Source: Fluviicola sp. (GTDB lineage Bacteria > Bacteroidota > Bacteroidia > Flavobacteriales_D > Crocinitomicaceae). From it: a stretch of DNA of 64,000 nt. The notes under the pieces were generated by a model that saw only the letters and a program-made list of their open reading frames with translations, ran no database searches and was not told the DNA's origin. Shown here in pieces: positions 62,631-64,000 of this stretch (positions within the stretch are counted from its first letter, which is position 1; every line of letters begins with the position of its first letter). The translations under genes and the position numbers were made by a program. The DNA lies in contig JAIRJW010000012.1 in the NCBI GenBank assembly GCA_031260455.1, forward strand, positions 93,900 through 157,899. Reading direction: 5' to 3'.

Positions 62631-64000
62631 ATCTTCCTAAATGAATTAATAAAACTGAAATATCGCTTGGAGAAACACCACTCACACGAGATGCTTGCCC
62701 AATAGTTACAGGGCGAATCTTACTTAATTTCTCTTTTGCTTCTGAAGAAAGAGATTTCATCGCACTGTAATCCATAGATGCAGGAATTGCAACTTCCTCC
62801 AGACGGGAAAGTTTCAAAGCAACTTCTTCCTCACGGGCAATGTATCCTTCATACTTCAAAAGGATTTCGGCCTGCTCAACCGCATCTTCATGTTCCACGT
62901 GTAACTTTTCAGCCAACTCACGAATGCTTTGACTCATTTCCAACACATGTTCCATCATAATATGTGGCCTTGTAAGGACAGAAGCCAACTTTACCTGTTG
63001 AGAAAGGGGAGAGCTGCCAACAGTTTCTAGTACCGGATTTGCGATATCCGGACTAACTCCTTCTTTACGCAAAGCACTTATTAACTCTTTTGCTGCATTC
63101 ACCTTTTTGTTTACCCGGTCCATTGCCTCCTGATCCTGCATACCCAACTCGAAAGCCATCGGAGTCAAACGAACATCTGCATTATCCTGACGAAGCAGAA
63201 TACGATATTCTGCCCTGGAAGTAAACATGCGATACGGTTCCCGAGTTCCTTTTGTAATCAAATCATCGATCAACACTCCAATATAAGCTTCACTTCGGGA
63301 TAAAATCACCGGTTCCCGTTCCTGAACTTTTAGTGCCGCATTTATTCCGGCCATCAATCCCTGGCAGGCTGCTTCTTCATATCCTGTCGTTCCGTTAATT
63401 TGTCCTGCGAAATACAATCCTTCCACCAACTTTGTTTCTAAAGTATGTTTCAATTGAGTAGGAGGAAAGTAGTCGTATTCGATCGCATAGCCAGGGCGGA
63501 ACATTTTTGCCTGCTCAAAACCGGAAATCGAATGCAATGCCCGCAGCTGAACATCTTCCGGCAAACTGGTAGAAAATCCGTTTACATAGACTTCAATCGT
63601 ATTCCAACCTTCCGGTTCCACGAAAATTTGGTGGCGATCCCGATCCGCAAAACGATTGATTTTATCTTCAATACTTGGACAATACCTTGGTCCACTACTT
63701 TTAATTGCGCCATTAAACATCGGTGAACGATCAAATCCTTCACGCAACAATTCATGCGTTAAGGTAGAAGTGTAGGTAATATAACAAGCTCGCTGAACTT
63801 TTAATGCCTCCGTGTTTCCATAAGAAAACTTGCCCGGATTCTCATCTCCATCCTGAAGCTCCATTTTGGAATAATCCAAAGATCGGCCATCAATTCGTGG
63901 AGGGGTTCCCGTTTTCATTCTTCCTGCTTCAAAACCAAAAGAGGTCAGATCCTCTGTAATTCCGGTTGCACCTTTTTCACCAATCCGACCCCCGCCCAAT
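62629..64000 (-). CDS. mnmG: tRNA uridine-5-carboxymethylaminomethyl modification enzyme MnmG, 3' part
   Basis: FAD-dependent enzyme that with MnmE adds the carboxymethylaminomethyl group to U34 of several tRNAs. The window holds the C-terminal 456 residues; the N-terminal FAD-binding part lies beyond the right edge. Hallmarks are [59 protein letters not shown] and [20 protein letters not shown]. Its stop (TAG 62629-62631) overlaps a parS-like site. Another, weaker parS-like 16-mer lies inside the gene. Confidence 0.96.
   Translation of the reverse strand, partial: LGGGRIGEKGATGITEDLTSFGFEAGRMKTGTPPRIDGRSLDYSKMELQDGDENPGKFSYGNTEALKVQRACYITYTSTLTHELLREGFDRSPMFNGAIKSSGPRYCPSIEDKINRFADRDRHQIFVEPEGWNTIEVYVNGFSTSLPEDVQLRALHSISGFEQAKMFRPGYAIEYDYFPPTQLKHTLETKLVEGLYFAGQINGTTGYEEAACQGLMAGINAALKVQEREPVILSRSEAYIGVLIDDLITKGTREPYRMFTSRAEYRILLRQDNADVRLTPMAFELGMQDQEAMDRVNKKVNAAKELISALRKEGVSPDIANPVLETVGSSPLSQQVKLASVLTRPHIMMEHVLEMSQSIRELAEKLHVEHEDAVEQAEILLKYEGYIAREEEVALKLSRLEEVAIPASMDYSAMKSLSSEAKEKLSKIRPVTIGQASRVSGVSPSDISVLLIHLGR
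62891..62906. promoter_or_regulatory. Second, weaker parS-like site inside mnmG
   Basis: TGTTCCACGTGTAACT differs from the parS consensus at two positions. It lies 276 bases from the better site. Coding constraint may explain it, but two such 16-mers close together are unlikely by chance. Confidence 0.5.

Noticed and set aside
1..64000. Search for tRNA, rRNA, tmRNA, CRISPR arrays, integrases, transposases and defence genes
   Set aside because: None found by eye: no tandem spacer-repeat pattern, no tRNA-like cloverleaf with CCA, and every long frame belongs to a housekeeping, envelope or secreted family.

Overview
The window is ordinary chromosomal DNA of a Bacteroidota bacterium, most likely class Flavobacteriia; a Crocinitomicaceae/Fluviicola-like host is a guess from the gene complement, not proven. 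Supporting traits are three secreted proteins with type IX secretion (T9SS) C-terminal sorting tails, a TonB receptor with a carboxypeptidase-like N-terminal domain, the long insertion-bearing form of IspG, type-B succinate dehydrogenase, and promoters of the Bacteroidota type (TTG, 17-23 bp, TAnnTTTG). I found no rRNA, tRNA, CRISPR array, prophage or intact insertion sequence.

Layout. 1-9.6 kb: gatC (partial), an acyltransferase, trpS, ppk1, a degenerate LytS-type sensor, an outer-membrane barrel and aspS. 9.6-15.4 kb: an NlpE-like lipoprotein beside a decayed oxidoreductase gene, a universal stress protein, rsmI, an RDD membrane protein, a secreted nuclease/phosphatase-like protein and an M42 peptidase. 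15.7-23 kb: a large PKD/T9SS protein, a TonB receptor, a SCO1 copper chaperone and an enlarged sugar MFS transporter. 23-30.4 kb: sdhCAB facing a fabF/Fe-S assembly/sufE/sufS block. 30.4-35.2 kb: lipoprotein, ECF sigma factor and membrane anti-sigma/barrel protein, then a PA-domain T9SS protein. 35.2-40.9 kb: a giant NtrY-like histidine kinase, udk, a frameshifted secreted protein, and a redoxin pseudogene. 41-49.4 kb: a secreted trypsin-like protease, radA, a PIN-PhoH protein, a DUF1003 protein and metG. 49.6-52.6 kb: an OmpR/HisKA two-component pair followed by a small c-type cytochrome lipoprotein. 52.7-64 kb: xseAB, feoAB plus a Cys-rich partner, hslR-like, MmcQ/YjbR-like, mtfA, an ArsR-type regulator, ispG, a methyltransferase and mnmG (partial).

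How things fit together. Iron and Fe-S metabolism recurs: sdh, suf, feo and ispG. The sdhC and sufS upstream regions share a 24-bp motif with one mismatch, which suggests common control. The two-component pair has TTAAG repeats at 11-bp steps both in front of itself and in front of the cytochrome lipoprotein, suggesting autoregulation and a linked target. A near-perfect parS (ParB-binding) site lies in the six-base gap between mnmG and the methyltransferase gene, so the right end of the window is probably in the origin-proximal part of the chromosome.

No wholly new defence or metabolic system stands out. The most worthwhile observations are regulatory (the 11-bp repeats, the sdh/suf motif, parS, the array before the ArsR-type gene) and evolutionary (two decayed redox genes, one frameshifted gene, a kinase lacking its phospho-acceptor histidine, and transporter and anchor subunits with insertions).
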